The position numbers and the translations under genes are program-made. Shown here piece after piece: positions 53,901 to 63,940 of a stretch of 64,000 nt of DNA. Numbering within the stretch: the stretch's first letter is position 1; the number at the start of each line of letters is the position of its first letter. Location: NCBI GenBank assembly GCA_036365455.1, contig JAWQUS010000010.1:14764501-14828500 (forward strand), read 5' to 3'. This stretch comes from Macrosoma leucophasiata (lineage: Eukaryota > Arthropoda > Insecta > Lepidoptera > Hedylidae). A model generated the notes under the pieces. The model was not told the origin of the DNA and searched no databases. It saw only the letters and a list, made by a program, of their open reading frames with translations.

Positions 53901-56900
53901 GTAAACAAAGGCTAACTACGCATGTTGTTTATATAAAAATGACTGAATCAAAACAATGATAATGTGAAACACGAGCCAAAGTGCTGTATTCGCATTAATC
54001 TTTTGAATAGAGGACTATGTAATATTAATTATAAAGTTTAACGCATTATTAAACATTCATTATAATTTGAATTCAAGGCCAAGGACAGAATACAACGGCG
54101 AAGCGGCATCGATTTCACATTATCCGACGCGAACATATCTGCGATTTATGATTTGTGTCGGTATACGTGGTCCGGGATCGAAGGCAAGATGAGTCCCTGG
54201 TGTGCTCTATTCACGACAGACGACTTACAAGTTCTAGAATATGCGCACGATTTGAGGAAATATTTCAGCCGAGGTTATGGCACGCCGATGAATGAAATCT
54301 TTGGTGGAATTCCCTTAGCGGATTTATTGAAGAACTTCCAGAAATCAAAGAATGGAGAAGGCAAAATTATTTCCTTGTACGTCACACAAGGCACAATGAT
54401 GAATATGGTGTATACTTCGCTTGGTTTATTTAATGACAACACTCCGCTCACGGTTGCAAATAGAGATCGCGATAGGAAATGGAAGAGCAGCAAATTATCG
54501 GCGTTTTCGGCTAATATCGTTGCGGTTTTGAACAGGTTTGTAGAATCCAATTTTGCGATTCGTAAAATTGATGCAACAAGTTCAGAATAGATGTGATGAT
54601 TTTATATAATGCATTTACCAAACCTAATGCCGTATTTAATAAGTCGGCTTTAAAAAAAAAATTGTCGAGTTTTGGTATGATACCTACCTAATATTTATTA
54701 CTCGCCTATCTATACAAAATTAAAGCTATGGCAGAGAATATGTAATAATACTACGTATAGAATGGACACTTCGACGTCCCGCCCATTTGCCGCGCATCAC
54801 CCAATCTCTTCCCCTCTTATAGGCGACGGTTGATACTCTACAGCCAGGTTGCGAGCGGCCTAGTTTTGATTGATTTGTAATTGAATATTTTATTTATTAA
54901 CATTAAGATGGTGCTTTATTGTGCAGTGTATGGCTGTATGTCAACAAGTCGTGACAAATAAAGATCATTTTTTCAGTTTCCCGAAGGAAAAAATACTTAA
55001 GGTGAAATAATTATGTTAACAATTACAAAACTTCTATATTTAACTAAAAACTTTTTTAATATTATATTTTTTTATACCTTTACGCTATGTGATTGCATTG
55101 CATTAGTAATAAAAGTGTTTCAGTACATTGAATTGAAGTGACTTGTCGACGTAATGAGTAGGTAGTGAGTGTTTTTTCCAATACTTGTGGTATTTGTAGA
55201 AGTAGTGTTTGTGTTTTTGTTTTTAAAATGCACCGGTAAACTGAGTGAAACTGGTAAATAGAAATTTGCCTTACTGTTTAGCCGCAGTTGGGCGATATCG
55301 ACCAAGAACAATAAAATTAGAAATCAATTGTCATATTTTTCTCATGGCCTGACGGGGTGCATAGTGTAAACCGGGTCAAAGAATAGAAAGAAAGAAAGAA
55401 ATATCTACGTATGTACAAACTACTATTTTATTTCTATATTGCCGGTCTGAGGCCTAAAGTCATAACCTCATAACCCTACGTGCTACGCTGTGTGCGTGCA
55501 CGTGTGACTACACGTCACTGATTGATGTATGTGTAATAGGTAACCAAAATAAGCGTTTGTATGGAATTTTGGCGTAGTGTCCGCGGTGTGGCTATGGTAT
55601 ATCTAACTGTTTTAAATAAGTATTAAATAATTGTTGAAACATGGGACATTATAAAGGCCATGATAATTCAGAATCTTTAATAAACTATGAAAAAAGTTAA
55701 ACAGCATAAATACTTATACAAATAACATAGAGATCCTTATTATCTCGTCTAGTCACGTGACTTTGTTAGCCAGGCGACCATAGCGAAAACAAGGTCAAGT
55801 TTTTGTGGGTAATAACAATACTCATACTTACCTACTTATCGCCGGATACCGATAATTGATATAGGGCGCGCGCATAGGAATATGCCACATAATATCGTTC
55901 AAGGATGACTCGATGAAAAATTAAATAAGTAGGTACCTATTTTTGATGCACATTTTGGACGAGAATCTAGTAGCATGTATGTATTGAAGGGTTAGGGCAG
56001 TAAAGACAAAACAATAGATAAGGATTCACTTGGATTTAATTACAGCGGAGCGAGCACAATACATGACATGATCACAGAGCAGCGAGTAGTAGAAAAGGGG
56101 ATGTCAATAAACGTCAATGTCAGTCATAGACAGTTAACATTTACGAAGACAGCCAGATTGCATTGCGTTTACAAATACTGTTATGTTTAACACTACCCCT
56201 TAAACCAATACAATCTCTTATAAATAGGAGCCTATAGTTACAAACAATTTCCACAACGTTATTATACATTTTTCTCCTATTAAATTGCTATACAATTGCT
56301 AATTACTGTTAATAAACAACAAAGCTTTAATTAGCAACCTGTGCAAAAATATGCTATTTTTAATAACAAATATAATGATATGTACCAAGTTTTTTTTATT
56401 TTCTTTATAAACTCAACCTTTACATTTCTGCAACATTAACAAAGATACAAATTTATTATGTTTTTCCCTAGTTAAAGGTTTAGTTAATATATCTGCCAAC
56501 ATATCATCTGTACGTAAGTATTTCAATATAATGCTACCGTCATTCACCAATTGCCTAATGAAATGATGTCTTACATCTATATGCTTAGTTCTAGAATGAA
56601 AAAGAGCATTTTTACACAATTTTTGAGCGGATTGATTATCATTATAAATTATTATACTAATAGATTTGTTAAGAATTTCACATAACAATTTACTAATGAA
56701 TAAACCCTCTTTACAAGAATCAGACAAAGACATGTATTCAGCTTCAGTGCTGGATAAAGCTACAGTTTTCTGTTTACGGCTTTCCCAAGATATAACTGAC
56801 TTACCAATTTTGTATACATAGCCTGTATATGATTTGCGATCCAAACCATCATTGGCCCAGTCAGCATCAGCATATGCAGTGACATCTAATCCACCTTTCT

Positions 56901-59900
56901 GAAAAGTTAAACAAAGATCTATAGTTCCTTTCAAGTAACGTAGAACTCTTTTAGCTGCTTTCCAGTGAATGTCGGTGTACGAGTCGTTGAACTGACTCAA
57001 GTAACTCACTGCATGAGCTATGTCAGGTCGACTACAGACAGCAATATACATGAGTGAACCTACAAGTCCTCTATAATCAAAATTATCATCCTTTTGGGTT
57101 CCTCGTGTTAACTTGAGACCTGTTTCCATGGGAGTCTGTGCTGGTTTACAATCATCCATTTTATATTTCTGCAATATCCTTTTTATATATGCAGACTGAT
57201 CAAGAGAAATACAATTTTCTTGTCTTGACAACCTCATACCTAAGATTTGATGAGCTGCCCCTAAATCTGTTATCTCAAATTCTTCTTTTAATTTCCTTTT
57301 AATGGTCGTTTTTTCATGTGCATTATGTGTCGAAAATAATATGATATCATCGACATAGAGTGCAATAATTATAAGTGAATTTTTATTTGACTTATAGTAT
57401 ACACATGGCTCTGATGAAGACTTACAAAACATTAATTTTTTGCACAAAACATTATCTATTTTCTCATACCAGGCCTTCGAAGCCTGTTTCAAGCCATATA
57501 TAGCTTTGTTAAGCTTATAAACTTTATTTTCCTGACCTGTGATTTCAAAGCCCTCTGGTTGTTCCATGTAGACTTTTTCCTTGAGTTCACCGTTGAGAAA
57601 AGCTGTTTTCACGTCAAGATGTTCAATGTTCATGTTATATTCAGCAGCTATACTCAATAACAAACGAATTGTTGAATATCTTACAACGGGTGAAAATGTT
57701 TCTTCATAGTCTACACCAAATTGCTGTGCATAACCTTTGGCTACCAAGCGTGCCTTGTACTTTAAAAGTTCATCATCCAGTCCACGCTTGATTTTAAACA
57801 CCCATTTACACTTAACAGGTTTCTGCGAATTTGGTCGGTCAATTAAAGTCCAACATTTGTTTTTTATAAAAGAATTGTACTCACATAACATTGCCTCCTT
57901 CCATTTTTTGGCGTTGGGTCCTTTCAATGCTTCCTGTACTGTCTGAGGAGTATCTTTGCCATCAGTACTTTGTACCAAGCCAACAAACATGTCCGAAGAG
58001 TCATACTCCGAATCAGATTCATCTGGAATATAAGTTTCATCCGAAGTATTTTGCTCCGAGGAGCTTTCAGAATCATCCACTGTGATTGTACTCGATCTCT
58101 GACTGTTTTGTAATAAAATAGTGTCATCAGAGGGACTTGTATTCACAATAGATGGTTCTGATTGTAATACAGAAGGACATTCAGACTGTGATGTCTTATT
58201 CATATCATTTGTATTATTGTATATAGGTACAAATGTATGAATTTGTGAGTTTTCATCATTTGACACTGATTTAATAATGTCATTTTCCAAAAATGTAACA
58301 TTCCTGGCCTGTAAACATTTAGATGGATATGCAGGATCAATTAATCTGTATCCTTTAGTATCATCGCAGTATCCAACAAATATGTATTTTTTACATTTTG
58401 CATCTAACTTTGTATTCCTTTTTGAATTTAATGCATATGCCACTGAACCAAATATCCGTAAATGTTCAACTGTTACCTTTTTATTAGTCCATTTTTCCTG
58501 AGGGGTCATTCCTAGAACAGCCTTTGTAGGACATCTATTCCTAATATAGACTGCAGTGTTCACAGCTTCTGCCCAGTACTTCTGATCTAGGCCTGCATCC
58601 TGCAGCATACACCGTGCAGTCTCCATGATTGTCCTATTGGCTCTCTCTGCCACACCGTTTTGCTGTGGTGTATATGGAACTGTTGTTTGATGACGAATAC
58701 CGCTTGATTTCAATAAAGCCTGTAAATTAGAATTAATGTATTCACCACCATTATCGCTTCGCAAGATTTTAATCTTCCTACCCGTTTGATTTTCAATCAG
58801 GGTTTTAAATTCCTTGAATTTATTAAAAACTTCATTTTTATGTTTAATAAAATACACAAAAGTTTTTCTTGAGAAATCATCAATGAAAAGCAAAAAATAT
58901 CTAGCACCACTAAATGATGCACAAGGCATAGGGCCACAGACGTCTGTGTGCACTAATCCTAAAATTTCATTTGCTCTGTTATTTGACTTCTTTGGAAAAG
59001 GCAATTTGCTTTTCTTGCCTTCTATGCAAGCAACACATGGTTCAAATTCAGTACCTTTATATGAAATACCTGAAACCATACCTCGTCTTAGTAAGTCCAT
59101 ACTTCTCCTGTTGAGATGTCCTAGACGCCGATGCCAGATCCTCTCATCATAGCACCTTACATCAACCGTTGATGCCTTATTGACCTGTAGGTACCTAAAA
59201 TTATTGTCTGATGCTGGCTGATCCATATCAAGCCTATACACACCATCAATCTGTGTAGCACTGGCAATGACTGCCCCATTATCCAGTATTTGACAGTCAT
59301 TGGAGCCGAATACAACTTTGTAGCCCTTGTTTACCATAGCACTAACTGACAATAAATTAGTAGTTAAATTAGGAACATAATATACATCACTTACAGTCTT
59401 TACACAACCATTCCGTAATTTTATTTCAATATTTCCTTGTCCTGCAGTCAATAATTTCTCACCGTTTGCAACCTTAACTTCCAGTGAATTATTGCTGTTA
59501 GAAAAGTCAGTCATTTGACTCCTGTCATGACACATATGACTGGTTGCGCCACTATCTACATACCATGAATCTCCGCTGACATTCATTGATAGTGCTGTGA
59601 GCAGTACCTTCGATGATTCATCCTTGGGCTTCCAAGTAATTTTCTTCTTGTTCCCTTTTGGACAATCCTTGATGAAGTGACCAGCCTTTTTACACCCGTA
59701 ACACTTAGGCTGTTTTCGCACCGCTACCAACGCAGTCACATTCTCACCTTTGTCATCACGTCGCATATTCTCTTGTAGTAACTTGCCCTTGACTAGGTCA
59801 GTAGAAAGCTTTATATTGGAGTTTTCCATCGCCATTATTAATGGGTCATAGTCCGGTGTGAGCCCACTTAACATGACAACTGCTATAAAATCATCTTCAA

Positions 59901-61149
59901 GGGGTGATCCTATATCACATAGTTGCTGTGATATTTCTATGATTTTGTTCACATAGGCCTCCATGCTTTCACTTTCGTGAAGCTTTGTGTTGAAAAGCAA
60001 TCTTAATAATGCTAATCTGCGACACAAACCTTTATCTTCGTAGGCTCGTTGTAAATTATACCATGCCTGGTGCGCCGTCGTTGCATTTCTAACATGTGCA
60101 AACGCTGCGGGTTGCACCGACAACGCGATCCGCGCCAGCGCCTTTTGCCCTCTCTTCACGCTTTCACTGTCGTTCTTTTCCGCCTCGACGAATTCCCATA
60201 AATCCTCGTGGATTAATAACATTTTCATTAGGAATTTCCAATTATTGTAATTATCAATACCTTTAAGTTTTTCCATTGTCATTGCCGCCCCGATCCCGGT
60301 AGCCGCCGCCATCACGAGTCTTAGCGTGTCTTGATGAGGTTATAAAAAAAATATACGATATTTCTCAAAAATATGTTTCTGGTAATGCAGGTGCGTACCT
60401 GGGCCCATAACCTGAAGGGTTAGGGCAGTAAAGACAAAACAATAGATAAGGATTCACTTGGATTTAATTACAGCGGAGCGAGCACAATACATGACATGAT
60501 CACAGAGCAGCGAGTAGTAGAAAAGGGGATGTCAATAAACGTCAATGTCAGTCATAGACAGTTAACATTTACGAAGACAGCCAGATTGCATTGCGTTTAC
60601 AAATACTGTTATGTTTAACATGTATATATGAGCACTCTGAATATTAAGTCCCATGATTCCCCAGTCACCTTTTATAGATCATTAAATTTCGTTTGACCAT
60701 CTAGATGTTTTGTCTGAAGAGCAAACATCTAGACGCCCCCTACTATTGTATATCTAATCGCTTCACCGGAATCTATCCTTTCTAGTTGAAGAGTAAGTGT
60801 TCTAGGAGCTTTCAAAAAAGACAATAAGTTTCCCAGGGACATTTCTAGATATTGCAAATAAGTCCAGTGGATTATTGACATTTACTAGATTTATTAGGCA
60901 CGCCATCTAACAAACTGACCGACTGATTGGCGTATCGTGTGTGTATTTAAATATCTATGTATAGGTACTCATCTACCTTCATATTTTATCCTTCTTTACA
61001 GATGTTCCGGTTCGAAAGATGATTACAATGTCGTATTTTATTTCAACGAAGAGCCAATATTGTCGATTTGCAAGGAGGGCGTTTGTTCATGGAAGGAATT
61101 TGAAGATAAATTGACCCCATTCCTCGATACTACAACTGACTTCTGCTAA
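50762..61149 (+). CDS. MINPP1-like secreted histidine-phosphatase-fold protein with lost catalytic residues (whole gene, 5 exons)
   Basis: Exons 50762-50927, 51517-51938, 53426-53524, 54078-54535 and 61002-61149 join in phase to a 430-residue protein, close to the usual length of insect multiple inositol polyphosphate phosphatases. Active members use RHGxR as the phosphate-accepting His and HAE as the proton donor site to strip phosphates from inositol phosphates in secretory compartments or outside the cell. A hydrophobic signal peptide is at residues 1-18. In the alignable positions RHGTRYP is KNGKSYP (residues 67-73) and HAET is QGTM (333-336), so both His are lost. The rest of the fold, including LCRYTWS, NRDRDRKWKSS and paired Cys residues, is kept with no stop. 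It is probably an inactive relative with a binding or unknown role. Confidence 0.82.
50949..51215 (+). repeat. ACAG-tailed repeat in MINPP-like intron 1
   Basis: CTAGCTGTGCCCGCGACTCC, GGACAAATTCGTGGGCTCAG and AACACACAAACAGACAGACA; the same family as 28.0 kb without the internal duplication. Confidence 0.65.
51517..51938 (+). CDS. MINPP1-like exon 2 (degenerate RHG site)
   Basis: After AATAACAG the frame gives GCEPVSIWGIYKNGKSYPNT, aligned with the family text C-x-P...RHGTRYP. Arg and His of the motif are Lys67 and Asn68; the Gly and the Tyr-Pro are kept. The exon continues with ITKEGYQEMLGVGKRLKEAF (the family's TxxG...LG.R helix) and FRPGSGALLKDGIEAIVKGF, in the place of the family RATxxxRTxxSxxxFxxG segment; its Arg and Thr pattern is also weakened. 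The donor is TTGACA/GTAAGT, phase 0. The ORF beyond 51938 is intron. Confidence 0.82.
52262..52456 (-). repeat. Family A copy in MINPP-like intron 2
   Basis: ACCAGAGATTTCAATGTAGA through ACACTACCATTTAGCGGCAA to TCACTGGGGCTCTACCACCA, reversed orientation. Confidence 0.65.
53426..53524 (+). CDS. MINPP1-like exon 3
   Basis: A 33-codon exon from TCTTTCAG/CCA to GCG/GTAAGA, phase 0 both sides. It reads PYLTCNKYQNEVYKNPAVYE then ESNKYLSTSDYLA. The Cys in a short LTCNKY stretch fits the family pattern of a conserved Cys near the middle of the protein. It is too short to stand out alone, but the phase fit and splice sites support it. Confidence 0.72.
53698..53745 (-). repeat. LINE 3'-tail fragment in MINPP-like intron 3
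   Basis: CACGCCAAGTCTCTTACGGG, reverse complement of the LINE tail; a short fragment. Confidence 0.5.
54078..54535 (+). CDS. MINPP1-like exon 4 (degenerate HAE site)
   Basis: Reads AKDRIQRRSGIDFTLSDANI, then ISAIYDLCRYTWSGIEGKMS, PWCALFTTDDLQVLEYAHDL, and NRDRDRKWKSSKLSAF to LNR. These match MINPP family blocks (MYDLCRYE, WC.LF...D..V.EY..DL). KIISLYVTQGTMMNMVYTSL stands where family members have a His-Ala-Glu or His-Asp site; here the His is Gln333 and the acid is lost. The acceptor (GAATTCAAG) has a weak pyrimidine tract, so the exact start could shift by a few codons. The donor is AACAG/GTTTGT. Confidence 0.8.
54908..54997 (+). pseudogene. THAP-like zinc finger remnant in MINPP-like intron 4
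   Basis: ATG opens MVLYCAVYGCMSTSRDK, then a stop, then RSFFQFP. C-x4-C followed by a Phe-x-Phe-Pro block is the start of a THAP DNA-binding domain. The in-frame stop and a later frame loss suggest a relic, perhaps from a P-type transposon, but it is very short. Confidence 0.3.
55985..56192 (-). repeat. Copia 3' LTR
   Basis: 208 bases, TG...CA, matching the copy at 60413-60620. It is the downstream LTR in element orientation. Confidence 0.93.
56413..60315 (-). CDS. Copia Gag-Pol polyprotein (intact, 1300 aa)
   Basis: A single ORF encodes all functions in Copia order: capsid region, a CCHC zinc knuckle (CYGCKKAGHFIKDC), aspartic protease (WYVDSGATSHM), integrase with HHCC zinc site (HRRLGHLN...CVAC) and D,D,E core (HTDVCGP; SDNGGEY; PQQNGVAERANRT), reverse transcriptase with YVDDIILF, and RNase H (ADADWAND; TEAEYMSL; TKHIDVRHHF). 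The integrase-before-RT order separates it from Gypsy. The protein makes virus-like particles, copies RNA to DNA and inserts it. There are no stops or frameshifts. The first two Met codons are adjacent; either may be the start. Confidence 0.95.
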   Translation of the reverse strand: MMAAATGIGAAMTMEKLKGIDNYNNWKFLMKMLLIHEDLWEFVEAEKNDSESVKRGQKALARIALSVQPAAFAHVRNATTAHQAWYNLQRAYEDKGLCRRLALLRLLFNTKLHESESMEAYVNKIIEISQQLCDIGSPLEDDFIAVVMLSGLTPDYDPLIMAMENSNIKLSTDLVKGKLLQENMRRDDKGENVTALVAVRKQPKCYGCKKAGHFIKDCPKGNKKKITWKPKDESSKVLLTALSMNVSGDSWYVDSGATSHMCHDRSQMTDFSNSNNSLEVKVANGEKLLTAGQGNIEIKLRNGCVKTVSDVYYVPNLTTNLLSVSAMVNKGYKVVFGSNDCQILDNGAVIASATQIDGVYRLDMDQPASDNNFRYLQVNKASTVDVRCYDERIWHRRLGHLNRRSMDLLRRGMVSGISYKGTEFEPCVACIEGKKSKLPFPKKSNNRANEILGLVHTDVCGPMPCASFSGARYFLLFIDDFSRKTFVYFIKHKNEVFNKFKEFKTLIENQTGRKIKILRSDNGGEYINSNLQALLKSSGIRHQTTVPYTPQQNGVAERANRTIMETARCMLQDAGLDQKYWAEAVNTAVYIRNRCPTKAVLGMTPQEKWTNKKVTVEHLRIFGSVAYALNSKRNTKLDAKCKKYIFVGYCDDTKGYRLIDPAYPSKCLQARNVTFLENDIIKSVSNDENSQIHTFVPIYNNTNDMNKTSQSECPSVLQSEPSIVNTSPSDDTILLQNSQRSSTITVDDSESSSEQNTSDETYIPDESDSEYDSSDMFVGLVQSTDGKDTPQTVQEALKGPNAKKWKEAMLCEYNSFIKNKCWTLIDRPNSQKPVKCKWVFKIKRGLDDELLKYKARLVAKGYAQQFGVDYEETFSPVVRYSTIRLLLSIAAEYNMNIEHLDVKTAFLNGELKEKVYMEQPEGFEITGQENKVYKLNKAIYGLKQASKAWYEKIDNVLCKKLMFCKSSSEPCVYYKSNKNSLIIIALYVDDIILFSTHNAHEKTTIKRKLKEEFEITDLGAAHQILGMRLSRQENCISLDQSAYIKRILQKYKMDDCKPAQTPMETGLKLTRGTQKDDNFDYRGLVGSLMYIAVCSRPDIAHAVSYLSQFNDSYTDIHWKAAKRVLRYLKGTIDLCLTFQKGGLDVTAYADADWANDGLDRKSYTGYVYKIGKSVISWESRKQKTVALSSTEAEYMSLSDSCKEGLFISKLLCEILNKSISIIIYNDNQSAQKLCKNALFHSRTKHIDVRHHFIRQLVNDGSIILKYLRTDDMLADILTKPLTREKHNKFVSLLMLQKCKG
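60413..60620 (-). repeat. Copia 5' LTR
   Basis: 208 bases, matching the other LTR. The primer site for half-tRNA-iMet lies immediately inside it at about 60399-60412. Confidence 0.93.
61002..61149 (+). CDS. MINPP1-like exon 5 (C-terminus)
   Basis: After CTTCTTTACAG it completes an Arg codon and reads CSGSKDDYNVVFYFNEEPIL, then a Cys-x5-Cys pair (CKEGVC) and WKEFEDKLTPFLDTTTDFC before TAA. The NEEP block and paired Cys residues match the end of MINPP1-like proteins. It is separated from exon 4 by a 6.5-kb intron that contains the Copia element. Confidence 0.82.
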
Positions 61150-61233
61150 AATATATTGTAAGAGTTAAGAATTTAGACTTATAATATCTATAAAATAATA
61201 CCTATTTTTTGAGTCACAATAACTAACATCGTT

Positions 61234-61239
61234 AATAAA
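61234..61239 (+). terminator. Polyadenylation signal of the MINPP1-like gene
   Basis: AATAAA 85 bases after the stop codon, followed within 10 bases by an A-run. The short 3' UTR is typical of small insect secreted-protein genes. Confidence 0.5.
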
Positions 61240-62270
61240 TTTCCGAAAAAAAAAATTCTGTGCTTACTTAAAATTTGTTTTCATTATACATAATCTTAGA
61301 ATATTTTAAACAAAGCATTATGCATAAATCAGCTTTGCTCATGACAGAATTTAACAATTGTATACAACAAACTTTAATTTTGAGAAAAGTAGGCTTTGCG
61401 CATGATCCTAGAAGTCTTGCAATGGATAAAAAGCTTGGTCGGCGAAAAATGAAAAGGCAGATAATTTGCATTTTAGTTACAGTATAAAGAACAAATATAT
61501 TATTTTATAACATGTTGCCGACCACGATCGTAAGTGCAGCAGAAGTGCCATTCAATCCTATTTTATTAAAACTGACGTAATCGCGATGGCACTATTAATG
61601 GTTTGTCCGAGTTTCTATGTCAATAGTGGAAGCGACTGATTGTGATATTCTGACAGTATTCAATGTCTGAGGAATTACTCAGAATTTACGTTTGGGATGA
61701 GTTTGGTTTGTCACTCGCGTTGTTGTCTCTCAGTCAGCTGAAGCTTTACTAAGGTAAGAGATTGATCTGGTCTTAAATAATTTTGGAGTGGTCAAGAGAC
61801 TCAGCTACGTACCTCTTTGATCCGCCATGTTCGGTCACGACTGAACCTTATGTAACGTAAAGCCACCAAAAGGAAAGATGGCAAAAGACATGTTGTTGTT
61901 GAACATTATTGTTGATTAAGGTACCAACCTTTTTACCAATTTATTACTTCCAGAATGTTTAATTATGTATACAGGGTTACAGGTTAAGTCGACCTATTCC
62001 CGTTAAGGGCGTGTAGTTTACATTGTTTCTGACTGATTTGTCTATGAAACACCCTATCCCAAATCTAACCGTTTTCGAGATATTTAAATTTAATTGTTTT
62101 TAATAAAAAATCTCCTTAGTTATTTTGAAATTTATAAGTGTTATTATTACTGTAAGTCGATTTTTGCATGTGAAATAAGATGCTTTATAACCACAATAAC
62201 CAAAATTTTACATAAAATGAATAAATAATTCGTTGCAGACGTTCTAAACTTATAAAAAGGAACATAAAAT
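61240..62270. other. Intergenic DNA, no gene seen
   Basis: AT-rich sequence with short ORFs on both strands (61268-61487) that carry no recognisable motif, ending at a CA run where the truncated mariner begins. Confidence 0.5.
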
Positions 62271-62274
62271 TCGC

Positions 62275-63031
62275 ACACACACACACAACATCACCTTATT
62301 GCGAGTTAACCCGGGTTTCGTCACAGTCTGTGAAGCCTGACTGGCCTTTGACCACGACCTTTTTCGCACGTTCTTGTTGTACGTGATCCAGTTTCATCAC
62401 CAGTTATCAGCTTCTTCAAAAATGATTCGGTTTCATTACGTCGTAATAAAGAATCACAAATGAGTACACGGTTCGTTAGGTTTCTTTCAGTGAGCTCATG
62501 AGGTACCCAAATATCGAGTTTGTTTTGTACCCAGCTTTTTTCAAATGCGCCAAAACTGTTTTGTGATCAATTCTCAGTTCTTCAGCTACGTCGTAACCAC
62601 TGATATGTCGATCTTGCTCTGCTCCACTTTTTCAAAAATGGCATCCATTTTATCCGTAATAGGGCGACCAGAGCAAGGTGCATCTTTGACATCAAAATTT
62701 CCGGATTGAAAACGCTTAAACCAATTTTGTGCTACTCTCACAGACACTGCACTAGGTCCATAAACATCGCAAATTTTTTTCGCGGTTTGCGTTGCGTTTT
62801 TACCTTTTTTGTAGTAAAATTTTAAAATGTATCGAATTTCTTCATTAGATTCACTCATCTTGACAGTACGAAAAACAAATGAAAATCACACATTTTCCTA
62901 ATTTGAATTAGGAATTATGTTCTTTAACTTTCAATGATACCAAAACCAGCCAGATACAAATACTACAGCCAAAGAGATTTTATTACAAGTTCATACATAC
63001 TATAATGCGAAAAGACTTTTTCCCCAACCTA
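62275..63031 (-). mobile_element. Second mariner copy, truncated
   Basis: Same family as the copy at 38.7-40.0 kb. It keeps the transposase start side and the end CTTTTTCCCCAACC at 63031 but loses everything after the CVWW-type block, breaking off in a CA run at 62273-62288. Confidence 0.9.
62586..62858 (-). pseudogene. mariner transposase N-terminal fragment, frameshifted
   Basis: Reads MSESNEEIRYILKFYYKKGK through the helix-turn-helix and then loses frame near 62620, where an extra five bases (a GCTCT-type duplication) are present relative to the first copy. After the shift, DNA similarity to the first copy continues leftward to about 62275, including the TGDEKW region. Independent damage from that of the first copy. 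Confidence 0.88.
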
Positions 63032-63047
63032 TTAATTGATTTGATAG

Positions 63048-63290
63048 TTTTGACTGGTGGTTGAGTGCCAGTGTTATAGTTTGCATTACCTACTACGCCG
63101 CATTACCTTAACTATTTGTCACCAAACGGTAAAGTTCAGCAGTATCGTGTTCCGGGCAGGAGGTAATGTATGGCTCTGTAATTCCTGGCACAGAGGTATA
63201 ACAACTTAAACCTCAGAAATGGCAACGAATCTACATTTGAATCTCTGATTTTTATGTAGAATGTTTATCAGTGTAACCTACACTGATTAC
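63048..63290 (+). repeat. Family A copy, diverged
   Basis: TTTGTCACCAAACGGTAAAG, GTGTTCCGGGCAGGAGGTAA and TCTGGCACAGAGG-like text follow the family order. It starts shortly after the second mariner. Confidence 0.5.
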
Positions 63291-63439
63291 AGTATTCAAT
63301 TGCCATTAACTTTGTTGGCTACAGATTAACGCCCCTGTGTGTGTCCACCTCACCATCCTTTTCCCTCTCAATCGATAAACTGATAAACCTGTTCTTAAAT
63401 GATAATATTAATTCAGTGTTCCAATGAGTTTTTTGGAAA

Positions 63440-63760
63440 CGCGCATGGCCCCGCGGCTGGTGTAGATTGCTAGCGATCTACTTGGTTAAGCGATACGGGC
63501 GCGGTCGAGTGTGTGATGGGTGACCGCTAATGGCAAATTAAAATGTTTTGTTTTCGCGTTTCCGGGCTTCGGAGGGCACGTTAAGCCGTCGGTCCCGGTT
63601 GCTATCGATAGATAGCAGTCGTTAAATCTTGTCGGAGGCCTTATGGGCGGCCAACCCGCATTAGAGCAGCGTGGGGGAGTAAGCTCTAGGCCTCCTCCCA
63701 AAAAAGGGGAGAGACTTGTGCCCAGCAGTGGGACGTATCAAGGGTTGCCATTATTATTAA
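63440..63760 (+). mobile_element. 5S rRNA-derived SINE, second copy
   Basis: Head GCGCATGGCCCCGCGGCTGG, then GGTTAAGCGATACGGGCGCG and GATGGGTGACCGC as in 5S rRNA. The body and tail match the 13.2-kb copy through CCAGCAGTGGGACGTAT and GGTTGCCATTATTATT. About 30 bases more in the middle (around 63660-63700) than the first copy. Confidence 0.82.
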
Positions 63761-63892
63761 TGAGTTTTTAAAGTGCCTTGTGAGTTCTACACAGAAGTTG
63801 AATGCCTCAGGAGTTGAAAATAAACTTTAGAAACCTGTCTGATTTTTAAATTAAAACAGTGAGATTATTCAAGAACAGAGATATAAGGAGTT

Positions 63893-63940
63893 CACGTATG
63901 TACTCTGTCTACCCCGTAAGGGACCTGGCATGATACATAT
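63893..63940 (+). repeat. LINE 3'-tail fragment
   Basis: CTCTGTCTACCCCGTAAGGG then ACCTGGCATGATACATATAT, the same LINE tail family. Confidence 0.5.

Larger units (their letters stand above)
55985..60620 (-). mobile_element. Complete Ty1/Copia LTR retrotransposon, antisense in the last MINPP-like intron
   Basis: LTRs at 55985-56192 and 60413-60620 are each 208 bases, read the same by eye, and begin TG and end CA. TGTAT flanks both sides (55980-55984, 60621-60625), a perfect 5-bp target duplication. In element orientation the base after the 5' LTR starts GGTTATGGGCCCAG, complementary to an internal part of initiator Met tRNA, the copia-type half-tRNA primer site. A purine run (AAGGGGTAG) precedes the 3' LTR. 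One uninterrupted 1300-codon ORF lies between. All parts needed for movement appear intact and the identity of the LTRs implies a recent insertion. Confidence 0.95.

Noticed and set aside
57737..59152. Several plus-strand ORFs within the Copia element
   Set aside because: Antisense shadows of the intact Copia polyprotein.
61275..61487. Overlapping ORFs on both strands
   Set aside because: No motif and no splice support; probably chance in AT-rich 3' flank.
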